From Sphingobium sp. AP50 (GTDB taxonomy: Bacteria; Pseudomonadota; Alphaproteobacteria; Sphingomonadales; Sphingomonadaceae): a stretch of DNA of 64,000 nucleotides. The stretch's first letter is position 1. The number at the start of each line of letters is the position of its first letter. The stretch is taken from the NCBI RefSeq assembly GCF_900109095.1, contig NZ_FNYZ01000024.1, positions 1-64,000 on the forward strand, in the 5' to 3' direction. The position numbers were made by a program, and so were the translations under genes. The notes under the pieces were generated by a model, which saw nothing but the letters and a program-made list of their open reading frames with translations, was not told where the DNA came from and did not search any database. Below are positions 1 through 8,663 of this stretch, piece after piece.

Positions 1-1
1 T

Positions 2-91
2 GGCGGGGCGGCGGTGTTCCTGTCCTCCAGCGCCGCAAACTATATCCATGGCCATGTTCTGGCGGTCGATGGCGGGTGGCTCGCGCGGTGA
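2..91 (+). CDS. SDR-family oxidoreductase, C-terminal end only (KduD-like)
   Basis: Only the last 29 codons are inside the window; the gene enters from the left edge. The tail reads SSSAANYIHGHVLAVDGGWL before the final residues and TGA stop. The serine-rich helix, the N-Y-x-x-G-H segment and the V-D-G-G-W ending are typical of the C-terminus of short-chain dehydrogenases, most closely 2-deoxy-D-gluconate 3-dehydrogenase (KduD) of pectin and uronate breakdown. The catalytic Y-x-x-x-K lies outside the window, so substrate cannot be judged directly. The galactanase downstream fits a pectin-related role. Confidence 0.6.
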   Translation, partial: GGAAVFLSSSAANYIHGHVLAVDGGWLAR

Positions 92-175
92 AGTGGCGCG
101 CTCCTGCTTTCGCAGGAGCGCGCAATGCCAAGAGGAGGACATAGCCTCCCGCAACACAGAAACAGGAGAGGTTCC

Positions 176-1381
176 ATGCCTGACAGACGCACCTTGCTTC
201 GATCGACCGGGCTTGCGGCCCTTGGGCTGACGCTGCCGGCCGGGGCAGCCACCCATAAGGGCGCGCGACCCGGCCCCTATCTGATCGGCGCGGATATCAG
301 CTGGATCCCCGAGGATGAGGCCGCTGGCGCCCGCTATTTCGTGGACGGCGTGCAGAAAGACCCGATCCTGATCCTGCGCGATGCCGGGTTCAATGCGATC
401 CGGCTGCGCATCTTCGTCGATCCGGCCAAGGGCTATTCCAAGCGCGAGCCGGACAAGGCCTGGGCTGGGCTGGCGCAGACAGTGGCGCTGGGCAAGCGCA
501 TCCGCGATGCCGGACTCTATCTGGTGCTGAGCTTCCATTATAGCGATATCTGGGCCGATCCGGAGCATCAGGGCGTGCCTGCCGCGTGGACAGGCTATGA
601 CTTGCCGCGCCTCGCCAAAGCGGTCGAGACGCACACCCATGACACGCTGGTCGCGATGCGGGCGGGTGGCGCGCCGGTGGATATGGCGGTGATCGGCAAT
701 GAGACGACGTTCGGCATATTATGGCCCCATGGCCGGGTGAAACTGTCGACGCCGACGGGCAATCCCGTCACCGACGCCAATCATGCCAAGGTGGGGGCAG
801 TCGGCGGCTTCGATGCCTTTGCGCAATTGCTGCGCGCGGGGATTGCCGGCGCGCGCAAGGCGGAACCGGGCATCGCCATCCAGTTGCACAACCATCTGGG
901 TCGGCACTGGCCGATCGTGCGGGAGTGGACCGACGCGCTGATCGCGCGCAAGGTCGATTTCGATGTGATCGGCTTTTCCTGCTATCAACAGCGCGCGCAG
1001 GGCGACTGGGCGACGACTTTTGCCGAGTTCGTGAAGCGCTATCCCGACAAGGGGCTGCTGGTGGCGGAATATTCCAGCCGCAAACGCTATGTGAATGATC
1101 TGGTCCATGCCCTGCCCGGCAAACATGGCTGGGGCGCCTTCATCTGGGAGCCGACACGGCATCAAGAAGCGATATTCGACCAGAATGGCCATAATGCCGG
1201 TGAGGGAGCCAAGCCCGATCTGCTCTCGCAAGGCCTGAACAGTGCGGAGGCGCCCGGCGGGCTGGCGGGTCAGCCGGCGGCACCCGAACCCGAAGCGGAG
1301 GGGCCGATGGGCCATGGCGGGGATTATGTCGCCAATCCGCTGATCGACCTCTATCGCCAGATGGCGAAGGACTATCAGTGA
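176..1381 (+). CDS. Arabinogalactan endo-beta-1,4-galactanase, GH53, exported
   Basis: Family 53 glycoside hydrolases cut beta-1,4-galactan side chains of pectin. The 401-residue product begins with a twin-arginine-type signal (MPDRRTLLRSTGLAALGL), so export through Tat is likely. The acid/base is seen in VIGNET (E176), followed by the family-typical G-I-L-W-P, and the nucleophile in LLVAEYSS (E298). The ATG at 176 is preferred because AGGAGAG lies just upstream and the signal peptide starts there; an earlier in-frame ATG at 125 would add 17 residues without signal character. Its last bases overlap the next gene, suggesting coupled translation of two enzymes acting on the same polymer. Family assignment is firm; galactan as substrate follows from the family. 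Confidence 0.9.
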   Translation: MPDRRTLLRSTGLAALGLTLPAGAATHKGARPGPYLIGADISWIPEDEAAGARYFVDGVQKDPILILRDAGFNAIRLRIFVDPAKGYSKREPDKAWAGLAQTVALGKRIRDAGLYLVLSFHYSDIWADPEHQGVPAAWTGYDLPRLAKAVETHTHDTLVAMRAGGAPVDMAVIGNETTFGILWPHGRVKLSTPTGNPVTDANHAKVGAVGGFDAFAQLLRAGIAGARKAEPGIAIQLHNHLGRHWPIVREWTDALIARKVDFDVIGFSCYQQRAQGDWATTFAEFVKRYPDKGLLVAEYSSRKRYVNDLVHALPGKHGWGAFIWEPTRHQEAIFDQNGHNAGEGAKPDLLSQGLNSAEAPGGLAGQPAAPEPEAEGPMGHGGDYVANPLIDLYRQMAKDYQ

Positions 1382-2334
1382 AGCAGGGGGCGATGCGGCG
1401 GCGGGATTTCACATTGGGTCTGGGCGCGCTGGCGCTGGCCGGTTGCGCCACTACGCAGCAGGCACGGGCCGACGATCTGCTGGTCTTCGCCTATTTCACC
1501 ACCGGCAAGGGTGAGGCGGACGGGCTGAAGCTGGCGGTGAGCGAGGATGGCTTTGCCTTTCGCGCGCTGGCGAGCGGGCGCAGCCTGCTGGTGCCGGAGG
1601 TGGGAGAGAAGAAGCTGCTGCGCGATCCTTTCCTGTTCCATGACGGGCGGCGCTGGCATCTGCTGTGGACCACGGCGTGGGAAGGCGTGACCATCGGCCA
1701 TGCGACGAGCAGCGACCTGATCCACTGGACCGGACAGAAGGCGATTGCCGTGATGGCCGATGTGCCGGGCACGCGCAATTGCTGGGCGCCCGAAGCGATT
1801 TTCGATCCCCGCACGGGGCGGTATGAGATTTTCTGGTCGAGCACGGTCACGGGACGCTTCGGTGAAACGGCGGGTACCTCCGAATCCGCCTATAATCATC
1901 GGCTCTGGCACAGCAGCACCGCGGATTTCCAGACATTCTCGCCAGCCGAGCCGCTGTACGATCCCGGTTTCAGCGTGATCGATGGCACTTTTGCTCATGG
2001 TCCCGATGGCGGCCTGTATCTGATCGTCAAGGATGAGACGGTCGCCCCGCCCCGCAAATATTTGCAGGTCGCGCGGGCGCAAAGCCCCACCGGCCCGTTC
2101 GGTCCGCTGTCACCGCCTTTTTCGCCCGGCTGGGTCGAAGGACCGATGACGACGCGGATCGGCGACGCGCTGGTCTGCTATTATGACGTGTATAAGGAAG
2201 GGCGCTGGGACGCGGCGATGACGCGCGATATGGTGCATTGGGAGGATGTCAGCGCCCGGCTGACAATGCCCATGGGCGCGCGCCATGGGTCCTTGCTGCG
2301 GGTGGCGCGCGAAGTGGTCGACGCGATCCGCTAA
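1378..2334 (+). CDS. GH43-like five-bladed beta-propeller glycosidase, lipoprotein
   Basis: The 318-residue product has a Tat-like lipoprotein signal (RRRDF, then LALAGC with lipidated C23), so it is probably anchored in the envelope. The body has beta-propeller features of GH43 and related families: RDPFLFHDGRRWHLLW (D83) and a candidate catalytic acid in WAPEAIFD (E139). Families of this fold include arabinosidases and exo-galactanases. With a GH53 galactanase directly upstream, action on galactan or arabinan oligomers is a reasonable inference, but specificity cannot be read here. The GTG at 1378 overlaps the upstream TGA (GTGA). An ATG at 1393 with a GGGGG-rich site ahead is an equally good start and would put RRR at residues 2-4. 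Confidence 0.75.
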   Translation: MKQGAMRRRDFTLGLGALALAGCATTQQARADDLLVFAYFTTGKGEADGLKLAVSEDGFAFRALASGRSLLVPEVGEKKLLRDPFLFHDGRRWHLLWTTAWEGVTIGHATSSDLIHWTGQKAIAVMADVPGTRNCWAPEAIFDPRTGRYEIFWSSTVTGRFGETAGTSESAYNHRLWHSSTADFQTFSPAEPLYDPGFSVIDGTFAHGPDGGLYLIVKDETVAPPRKYLQVARAQSPTGPFGPLSPPFSPGWVEGPMTTRIGDALVCYYDVYKEGRWDAAMTRDMVHWEDVSARLTMPMGARHGSLLRVAREVVDAIR

Positions 2335-3041
2335 CCTGCCTGACCGCAGCGCTGGATCAGCGGCTGCGGCAGGATCGCGTCCAGTCGCTGGCGCACGACC
2401 TGTGCCCAGATGCGATAGCCGTGCGCATTCATATGGATGCCGTCCGACTGATAATTGTCGCCCAGCTTGCCATCGACGAGCAGCGGCGTGGTGATATCGC
2501 CATAATAAGCGCTGCGCATATGGGGCAGGAAATTGCGGATGGCCGCGTTGAACAGGCGCTGTTCGCCCAGATATTGCAGGCGTCCGGGGCTAGGCTTGGC
2601 CGATAGGAGCAGCACCGGGACGCCGGGCAGCAACCGGTCGCGCAGGTCGAACAGCGTCGCGATCTGGCGCATCACCTTGCGAACGGGCACGCCGCTGGCG
2701 ATGTCATTTTCCCCCACATAGACGATGAGCGCACGGGGACGCCCTTCTTCCCTGGTATCGATAGTGGCGAAACGGGGCATGATATCCGACAGGGTTGCAC
2801 CATTAATGCCGCGATTATGCGTCGCCCAGGGGGCCATATCCTGTTGCAGGCTGGTCCAGCGATGGATGGACGAACTACCCACGAACCAGAGCGCGCAATC
2901 CTGTTGCCCTACCCGATCGTCCGGCAGGGGCGCATGCACCGACTTGTACCGATTATAAAGGGCGCGCCCGGTAAAGATGAGCGCCACGACCAGCAACAGC
3001 ATCAAAATCTTGGTGAGAGGCGATGCCTTGATGGTGCGCAA
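2331..3041 (-). CDS. Membrane-anchored SGNH/GDSL hydrolase
   Basis: This 236-residue protein has one N-terminal membrane segment (about residues 11-28) and an SGNH hydrolase body. The blocks are visible in order: FVGSSS with the candidate nucleophile serine near residue 56, the glycine block NRGING (77-81), GEND with the asparagine block (110-113), and the catalytic pair in SDGIHM (D200, H203). Such enzymes remove acyl or acetyl groups from carbohydrates or lipids. It converges on the GH43-like gene with a 4-bp stop overlap. A role as polysaccharide acetylesterase would suit the neighbours but is inferred from position only. Confidence 0.8.
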   Translation of the reverse strand: MRTIKASPLTKILMLLLVVALIFTGRALYNRYKSVHAPLPDDRVGQQDCALWFVGSSSIHRWTSLQQDMAPWATHNRGINGATLSDIMPRFATIDTREEGRPRALIVYVGENDIASGVPVRKVMRQIATLFDLRDRLLPGVPVLLLSAKPSPGRLQYLGEQRLFNAAIRNFLPHMRSAYYGDITTPLLVDGKLGDNYQSDGIHMNAHGYRIWAQVVRQRLDAILPQPLIQRCGQAG

Positions 3042-3188
3042 TATGACGGTCCCCTGTTTGATCTTCGTCCGAAAGCCCGCTTCCCTCAGAAAGCGGGCAT
3101 AACGCTTCTATAGTCTATTCGTTCACCAAATTGTTTAAACCGCCCTAAAGGCCATGTGCGCCACAGTCGTTATGACGCTGGGGGACAT

Positions 3189-4148
3189 GTGGGCAAAAAT
3201 CCGTCGATCGACCTGCTGAAAGGCATGCTGATGCTGCTCGTCATGGCTGGCCATGCCATGGAGCTGACGCATCAGCAGCATCTGGCGCTGTGGATCGGCG
3301 CCGGCTTCCGCATGCCGTTGATGATCGGCATTTCGGGCTATCTGCTGAATGTCGCGCGTACGCGATCCGCCCCGTCCGCCGATCTGTTCAAACGCTATGG
3401 GGAAAGGATGCTGCTGCCCTGGGCGGTGGCGCTGATCGCCTATGTGCTGGCGACCGGTGCGCCCTTGTCCTGGCAGACGCCGCTGGACCTGTTGCTGCGC
3501 CCGCCCTTCCACCTTTGGTATGTGCCGGTCCTCTTCTTCCTGATCGTGACGACGCGGCTGGTGCGATTGTCTCCGCTGATGCTGCTGGCGATCGGTGCGC
3601 CGATCAGCGTGGCGACCATGTATGCGTTCGGGCTGGACCATGCCCCGATCGGGACGAGCCTGTTGTCCCCCGACAGCCGCTATATCCGTTACCCCGTCTA
3701 TTTCTTCTTCGGGATGCTGATGGCGGAACGGGGTTTGGCGACCCGCTATCTGGGGATCGTGCTGCTGGTGCTGGCGCTGGGCCTGACCTGGTGGTCGGGA
3801 TTGCAGGGCAGCGGCCATGCGCTGGCCTATGTGCCCGCGCGGCTGATGATGAATCTGAGCCTGATCGCGCTGTTGCCGCTGCTGTCGACGGTGCGCCTGT
3901 CCTTCGCGCCGCTCAACCGGATCGGCCGGGACAGCCTGTTCTTCTATCTGTGGCACCCGATGGTCATGGGCATGGTGCTGATGAGCGGCTTGGGCGGCCC
4001 GATGACGCTGGCGCTGTCGGTGCTGCTGCTGGCCGGGGTCAGCCGCGCGACCGCCGCCAGTGCGCCGCTGCGCCGATGGCTGGGGAGCGCACCGCCATCC
4101 CGGCGCCCGCAAGCGGTGCCGGAAGACGGGCTGCCCCAACCCGCTTAA
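3189..4148 (+). CDS. Acyltransferase-3 family integral membrane protein
   Basis: About ten hydrophobic helices and the N-terminal pattern SIDLLKGMLMLLVMAGH place this in the acyltransferase-3 family, which moves acyl groups onto sugars, lipids or antibiotics at the cytoplasmic membrane. The histidine in MAGH is the family's conserved residue, and SLFFYLWHP near the C-terminus is also typical. The GTG at 3189 is preferred because GGGGGA lies 5-8 bases upstream; a GTG at 3156 would add 11 residues. The polar tail is short. The acceptor is unknown. Position beside an SGNH hydrolase suggests opposing acylation and deacylation of a glycan, which is inference. Its stop overlaps the stop of the convergent gene. 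Confidence 0.75.
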   Translation: MGKNPSIDLLKGMLMLLVMAGHAMELTHQQHLALWIGAGFRMPLMIGISGYLLNVARTRSAPSADLFKRYGERMLLPWAVALIAYVLATGAPLSWQTPLDLLLRPPFHLWYVPVLFFLIVTTRLVRLSPLMLLAIGAPISVATMYAFGLDHAPIGTSLLSPDSRYIRYPVYFFFGMLMAERGLATRYLGIVLLVLALGLTWWSGLQGSGHALAYVPARLMMNLSLIALLPLLSTVRLSFAPLNRIGRDSLFFYLWHPMVMGMVLMSGLGGPMTLALSVLLLAGVSRATAASAPLRRWLGSAPPSRRPQAVPEDGLPQPA

Positions 4149-4741
4149 ATCTTACCGTATTTCGCCTCGAAACCGGCAATGTCCCCGGCGGCGAGATATT
4201 TGGCCTGATCGATCCACTGGTCGCGCACCGGGCGCCCTTTGAAATTGCCCAGCTTCGCGTCGATCGTCGCAATGTCCGTATCGGTCCAGGCGGCGATCTG
4301 GGCGAAGCTGGTGACGCCGAGGTCGGTCAGCAGCGCCTTGAGCTTGGGGCCGACACCCTTGAGCCGGAGCAGGTCGTCGCCTTCATCGGCCGGGGTCGTG
4401 ACGGCCGGAGAGACAGGCACGGGTTCGGCGACTGGCTCGATAATGGGCGCTTCGGGTATAGCGGGTTCGACCGGGGCAGGCTCGACGGCGACGGGTGCAA
4501 CCGCGACAGGTTCCGGCTCAGCAGGAACGGGTTCAACTGCGACAGGCGCAATCACCACGGGTGCAGGAACCACCGGTTCGGCCAGCAGCGGCGCGGGCGC
4601 CGCTTCGACCGGAGCGGGTGGCGTGGCGGGTTCGGCGGGCAACTCAGCCTTGCGCTTGCCCGACAGCAGGAAGATCAAGACGATGATCACGAGCAGGGCC
4701 ACCAGCAGCCACAGCCCATAGTCCATGAAAAATTCCTGCAT
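4145..4741 (-). CDS. Membrane-anchored protein with Pro/Ala/Val/Glu-rich linker and helix-hairpin-helix domain
   Basis: The 198-residue product has three parts: one membrane helix (about residues 8-26), a low-complexity linker of roughly 90 residues built from repeated V-E-P and A-E-P units, and a C-terminal domain containing LLRLKGVGPKLKALL. That segment is a helix-hairpin-helix motif of the kind also found appended to NADH dehydrogenase and ribosomal proteins, and is often a non-specific DNA or protein contact. The closing segment holds a G-R-P-V-R-D-Q-W-I-D-Q-A-K pattern seen in this domain type. No enzymatic residues are visible and the function is unknown. Start ATG at 4741 has a GAGAGGTG site upstream. 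Confidence 0.7.
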   Translation of the reverse strand: MQEFFMDYGLWLLVALLVIIVLIFLLSGKRKAELPAEPATPPAPVEAAPAPLLAEPVVPAPVVIAPVAVEPVPAEPEPVAVAPVAVEPAPVEPAIPEAPIIEPVAEPVPVSPAVTTPADEGDDLLRLKGVGPKLKALLTDLGVTSFAQIAAWTDTDIATIDAKLGNFKGRPVRDQWIDQAKYLAAGDIAGFEAKYGKI

Positions 4742-4809
4742 CGCGCATCACCTCTCTGATCGTGCGTATCGGCTTATTTAAGGACGCTTGCGCGTGCGGG
4801 GCAAGGGCG

Positions 4810-6087
4810 TCACGCCTTTTCGCGCGCGACTTCCCGCCAGCCGATATCGCGACGGCAGAAGCCGGTGGGGAAATCGATCGCATCGACGGCGGCGTAAGCG
4901 GCCGCCTGCGCCGCGCCGACCGTGTCACCGGTGGCGGTGACATTGAGAACGCGGCCGCCATTGGCGACCAGCACGCCGTCCTTTTCGGCGGTTCCGGCAT
5001 GGAAGACCTTGGCCCCGCCCTGTTCGGCCGCATCAATGTCGGCAATCGCACCGCCCTTTTGCGGCGTATCAGGATAGCCCTGCGCCGCCATGACGATGGT
5101 GAGCGCAGTGCGGTCGGCCAGTTCCACCGGCCCCTGCTCCGCCAGCCGACCCTGCGCCACGGCGAGCAGCAGGTCGACCAGATCGCCGTCGAAACGGGTC
5201 ATCAGCACCTGACATTCCGGGTCGCCGAAACGGGCATTATATTCGATCAGCTTGGGGCCTTCGGCGGTCAGCATCAGGCCGGCATAGAGGACGCCCGAAT
5301 AGGGAATCCCCTCGGCCGCGAGCGTATCGACGGTCGGCTGGATGATCTTTTCCAGCACTTCGGCTTCTAGTGCCGGGGTCAGGACGCGGGCGGGGCTGTA
5401 AGCGCCCATGCCGCCGGTATTGGGACCGGTGTCGCCGTCGCCGACGCGCTTATGGTCCTGCGCAGAGCCGAAGGGCAGGATAGCGCTGCCGTCGGTGAGC
5501 GCGAAGAAGCTGGCTTCCTCGCCGGTCATAAATTCTTCGAGGACGACTTCCTCGCCCGCCGCGCCGAACGCGCCGGAGAACATGGAATCGAGCGCGGCGA
5601 GTGCTTCATCGCGGGTTTCGGCGATGATCACGCCTTTGCCCGCCGCCAGCCCATCCGCCTTGATGACCACCGGCAGGGCGAAATCGTCCAGCGCGGCGAT
5701 CGCGCCGTCCTTGCTGGTGACACGGACATAAGCGGCGGTCGGAATATTGGCGCGCTGGCACAGATCCTTGGTAAAGCCCTTCGACCCTTCCAGCTGGGCG
5801 GGCTTCTTGTTGGGGCCGAACACCGGCACGCCCATGGTGCGGAGGTTATCGGCCAAGCCATCGACCAAAGGCGCTTCCGGCCCGATCACCACCAGGCCGA
5901 TCGAATGGCGGACGCAGAAATCCAGCACCGCGCGATGATCGGTAGCGTCGAGGTCGACCAATTGCGCATGCTGGGCTATGCCCGGATTGCCCGGCGCGGC
6001 ATAGAGCGTCGTCAGCCGGGGCGATTGCGCCAGCTTCCACGCCAGCGCATGTTCGCGGCCGCCGCCGCCAAGCAGAAGGATGTTCAT
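4810..6087 (-). CDS. purD: Phosphoribosylamine--glycine ligase (GAR synthetase)
   Basis: PurD joins 5-phosphoribosylamine and glycine using ATP, the second step of de novo purine synthesis, in the cytosol. The 425-residue product starts MNILLLGGGGREHALAWKL, the PurD N-terminal signature. It shows the ATP-grasp elements VIKADGLAAGKGV and LIEYNARFGDPE. Length is as expected. The start at 6087 matches family N-termini; an ATG at 6096 would add three residues. It is divergent from xseA with virtually no intergenic space, so its promoter must lie within xseA coding sequence or the few shared bases. Confidence 0.96.
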   Translation of the reverse strand: MNILLLGGGGREHALAWKLAQSPRLTTLYAAPGNPGIAQHAQLVDLDATDHRAVLDFCVRHSIGLVVIGPEAPLVDGLADNLRTMGVPVFGPNKKPAQLEGSKGFTKDLCQRANIPTAAYVRVTSKDGAIAALDDFALPVVIKADGLAAGKGVIIAETRDEALAALDSMFSGAFGAAGEEVVLEEFMTGEEASFFALTDGSAILPFGSAQDHKRVGDGDTGPNTGGMGAYSPARVLTPALEAEVLEKIIQPTVDTLAAEGIPYSGVLYAGLMLTAEGPKLIEYNARFGDPECQVLMTRFDGDLVDLLLAVAQGRLAEQGPVELADRTALTIVMAAQGYPDTPQKGGAIADIDAAEQGGAKVFHAGTAEKDGVLVANGGRVLNVTATGDTVGAAQAAAYAAVDAIDFPTGFCRRDIGWREVAREKA

Positions 6088-6094
6088 TTCGCCC

Positions 6095-7588
6095 ATGGTC
6101 CCGGAATATGATGCCTATGACAGTTCGGGCCGCCTGTTAGCCGAGGAACGGGCGGGGGACAACGCGCCGCCGCTTTCGGTCAGCGAATTGTCGGGCCTGC
6201 TGAAGCGCACGGTCGAGGATCGGTTCGGCCATGTGCGGCTGCGCGGCGAGATTTCGGGCTTCAAGCGGGCGGCATCGGGGCACCTCTATCTGGCGCTGAA
6301 GGACGAGAATGCCGTGCTGGACGGGGTGATGTGGAAGGGCGGCGCGCAGCGGCTGGCCTTCAGCCCGCAGGACGGGGTGGAGGTGATCGCGACCGGCAAG
6401 CTGACCACCTATCCGGGGCGATCCAAATATCAGATCGTGATCGACCGGATGGAACTGGCCGGCGAAGGCGCGCTGATGGCGCTGCTGGAGAAGCTGAAGG
6501 CGAAGCTGGCGAGCGAAGGGCTGTTTGCGGCGGAACGCAAGAAACCCCTGCCCTTCCTGCCGCGCACGATCGGCGTGGTGACGTCGCCGACCGGGGCGGT
6601 GATCCGCGATATTCTCCATCGGCTGGCCGATCGCTGCCCGACCAATGTGCTGTTGTGGCCGGTGCTGGTGCAGGGACAGGGCGCGGCCGAGCAGGTGGCG
6701 CGTGCGGTGCGGGGCTTTTCGGCGATGGATGGCAGCGGGCCGCTGCCCCGGCCGGACCTGGTGATCGTAGCGCGCGGTGGCGGGTCGATCGAGGATCTGT
6801 GGAGCTTCAACGAGGAAATCGTGGTGCGGGCGGTGGCGGATTGCACCATCCCGATTATCAGCGCCGTGGGGCATGAGACGGACACGACCCTGTGCGACTA
6901 TGCCGCCGACCGGCGGGCGCCCACGCCGACTGCGGCGGCGGAAATGGCGGTGCCGGTGCGGGCGGAATTGCTGGCGGGCCTGTCCGAAATGGGCTTGAGA
7001 GCCGGGCGCGCGGTACGGCGGGGCGCGGCGCAGGCACGGGAACGTCTGGAGATGCAGGCGCGGTTGATGCCGACGCCCGACATGTTGCTGGCGCCGCAGC
7101 GGCAGCGGCTGGATCAATTGTCCGACGGGCTGGTGAGCGGATTGCGGCACCGGCTGGCGGATGCGCGGGCGCATCTGGGGCAGGCGGGCGGCGCATTGCG
7201 GCCGGCGCTGTTGCAGCAATATATATCGCGGGCGGGCGAGCGGCTCGACCGGTTGATTTTGCGACCCGCTTATCTGACGCGCGCCTTGTCAGACCGGGCC
7301 ACCGCCTTCGACCGGGTGTCGCGTCATTTCGCCTCGCTCAATCCCGACCTGCCCTTGCAGCGGGGCTATGCGCGGGTGATGGCGCAGGGCCAGTTGGTGC
7401 AATCGGTGGCGGCGGCGCAGGCGGCGGGACAGGTGACGCTGCACTTCAAGGATGGCACGGTGGATGCGGCGGTCGGGGACACCGCAACGCTTGAGAAGAG
7501 TGCGCCGGCCGTTATATCTTCTCCATCCCGCCCCGCGCGCAAAACGCGCGAGGACGGCGAAAAGCAGCAGCAGGATCTGTTTTCCTGA
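6095..7588 (+). CDS. xseA: Exodeoxyribonuclease VII large subunit
   Basis: XseA is the catalytic large subunit of exonuclease VII, which degrades single-stranded DNA from both ends together with XseB. The 497-residue product has an N-terminal OB-fold (LRGEISGFKRAASGHLYLAL, about residues 45-65) and the catalytic region with ARGGGSIEDLWSFN and HETDTTLCDYAADRRAPTPT, all characteristic of the family. The C-terminal part is helical and arginine-rich, as usual. The ATG at 6095 is the shorter choice; an ATG at 6080 lies inside purD. No xseB is in the window. A DUF2093 gene follows 24 bases later on the same strand. Confidence 0.95.
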   Translation: MVPEYDAYDSSGRLLAEERAGDNAPPLSVSELSGLLKRTVEDRFGHVRLRGEISGFKRAASGHLYLALKDENAVLDGVMWKGGAQRLAFSPQDGVEVIATGKLTTYPGRSKYQIVIDRMELAGEGALMALLEKLKAKLASEGLFAAERKKPLPFLPRTIGVVTSPTGAVIRDILHRLADRCPTNVLLWPVLVQGQGAAEQVARAVRGFSAMDGSGPLPRPDLVIVARGGGSIEDLWSFNEEIVVRAVADCTIPIISAVGHETDTTLCDYAADRRAPTPTAAAEMAVPVRAELLAGLSEMGLRAGRAVRRGAAQARERLEMQARLMPTPDMLLAPQRQRLDQLSDGLVSGLRHRLADARAHLGQAGGALRPALLQQYISRAGERLDRLILRPAYLTRALSDRATAFDRVSRHFASLNPDLPLQRGYARVMAQGQLVQSVAAAQAAGQVTLHFKDGTVDAAVGDTATLEKSAPAVISSPSRPARKTREDGEKQQQDLFS

Positions 7589-7612
7589 GCTGCGCATAGT
7601 TTGAGGCCTGCC

Positions 7613-7825
7613 ATGTTGATGTCCAATCGCGACCGGATCGCCCGGCTCCATTATCTGCCCTACAGTTTCCGCGTGTTGCAGGCGGGCGACCATGTGCTGT
7701 GCGCGGTGACGGGGCGACGGATCGCGCTGGAGCATCTGCGTTACTGGAGCATCGCCCGGCAGGAACCCTATGCCAGCGCGGAAGCATCCGTGCAGGCGGA
7801 GATGAAGGCAGCCAGCGCGGGATGA
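7613..7825 (+). CDS. DUF2093 small protein
   Basis: A 70-residue protein starting MLMSNRDRIARLHYLPYSF, with RVLQAGDHVLCAVTGRRI in the middle and LRYWSIARQEPY after it. This matches the small DUF2093 family found across alphaproteobacteria, whose function is not known. There is no signal peptide or membrane helix, so it is probably cytosolic. The first of two close ATGs was taken; 7619 is possible too. Its TGA overlaps the ATG of the following peptidase gene (ATGA), so the two are likely co-translated, and xseA lies immediately upstream. Confidence 0.8.
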   Translation: MLMSNRDRIARLHYLPYSFRVLQAGDHVLCAVTGRRIALEHLRYWSIARQEPYASAEASVQAEMKAASAG

Positions 7826-8655
7826 GGGCGATTGCGGCCGCGCTGCTGCTCCTGATCGCGGGGACGGCGACCGCCCAGCCGGGCGCGGCGGACTTCCATC
7901 TATCGGGTCAGGCGATTCAGGGCGGCGCGCTGACCGGCACGGCGCCCTCCGGCACGGTGATGCTGTTGCTGGACGACAAGCCGGTGTCGGTGGACGCGGA
8001 TGGTCGGTTCTTGATCGCCTTCGACCGCGATGCCCCGCCGACTGCCCGGCTGAGCGCGCGGATGCCTGACGGGCGGACATTGGACCAGTCGCTCACCGTC
8101 GCGCCGCGCGACTGGCGGATCGAGCGGATCAATGCGCCGATGCGGCCGACGAAGAGCACCGAAGCCTTTCTGGCGCTGCGCAAACCGGAGCTGGAAGCGA
8201 TCGCCGCTGCCCGGACGACGGTGACGGACGCGCAGGGGTGGCGGCAGCGCTTCGTCTGGCCGCGTATGGGCCGGATTTCCGGGCTGTTCGGGGCGCAGCG
8301 CATCTATCAGGGGACGCCGGGCGCCTATCATGGCGGCGTGGATGTCGCCGCCGCGACGGGCGAGCCGGTGGTGGCACCCGCCGATGGCGTGGTGATCCTG
8401 GCCGCCAGTGACAAGCCCTTCACACTGGAGGGGCATCTGCTGATGATCGACCATGGCCATGGCCTCAACAGCGCTTTCCTGCACCTGTCGCGCATCGACG
8501 TGAAGGTCGGCGACCATGTGGCACAGGGGCAACGCATCGGTGCGGTCGGCGCGACCGGGCGCGCCACCGGGCCGCATCTGCACTGGGGCATGAAATGGAA
8601 TGACGCGCGGATCGACCCGCTGCTGATCGCGGGGCCGATGCCGGCGGAGCGGTAG
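7822..8655 (+). CDS. Exported M23-family metallopeptidase (LytM-like)
   Basis: The 277-residue product begins with a Sec signal (MRAIAAALLLLIAGTATA) and ends in an M23 peptidase domain. The zinc-binding pattern is complete: YHGGVDVAA supplies H-x-x-x-D, and GPHLHWGM gives the H-x-H pair, with A-P-A-D-G and G-A-V-G-A-T-G-R-A-T-G between them as in active LytM enzymes. These enzymes cleave peptidoglycan cross-links or peptides in the periplasm. The N-terminal third has a short beta-rich region that may guide localisation. The ATG overlaps the DUF2093 stop. An active enzyme, rather than an EnvC/NlpD-type activator, is suggested by the intact ligands. Confidence 0.88.
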   Translation: MRAIAAALLLLIAGTATAQPGAADFHLSGQAIQGGALTGTAPSGTVMLLLDDKPVSVDADGRFLIAFDRDAPPTARLSARMPDGRTLDQSLTVAPRDWRIERINAPMRPTKSTEAFLALRKPELEAIAAARTTVTDAQGWRQRFVWPRMGRISGLFGAQRIYQGTPGAYHGGVDVAAATGEPVVAPADGVVILAASDKPFTLEGHLLMIDHGHGLNSAFLHLSRIDVKVGDHVAQGQRIGAVGATGRATGPHLHWGMKWNDARIDPLLIAGPMPAER

Positions 8656-8663
8656 GGGCAGCC

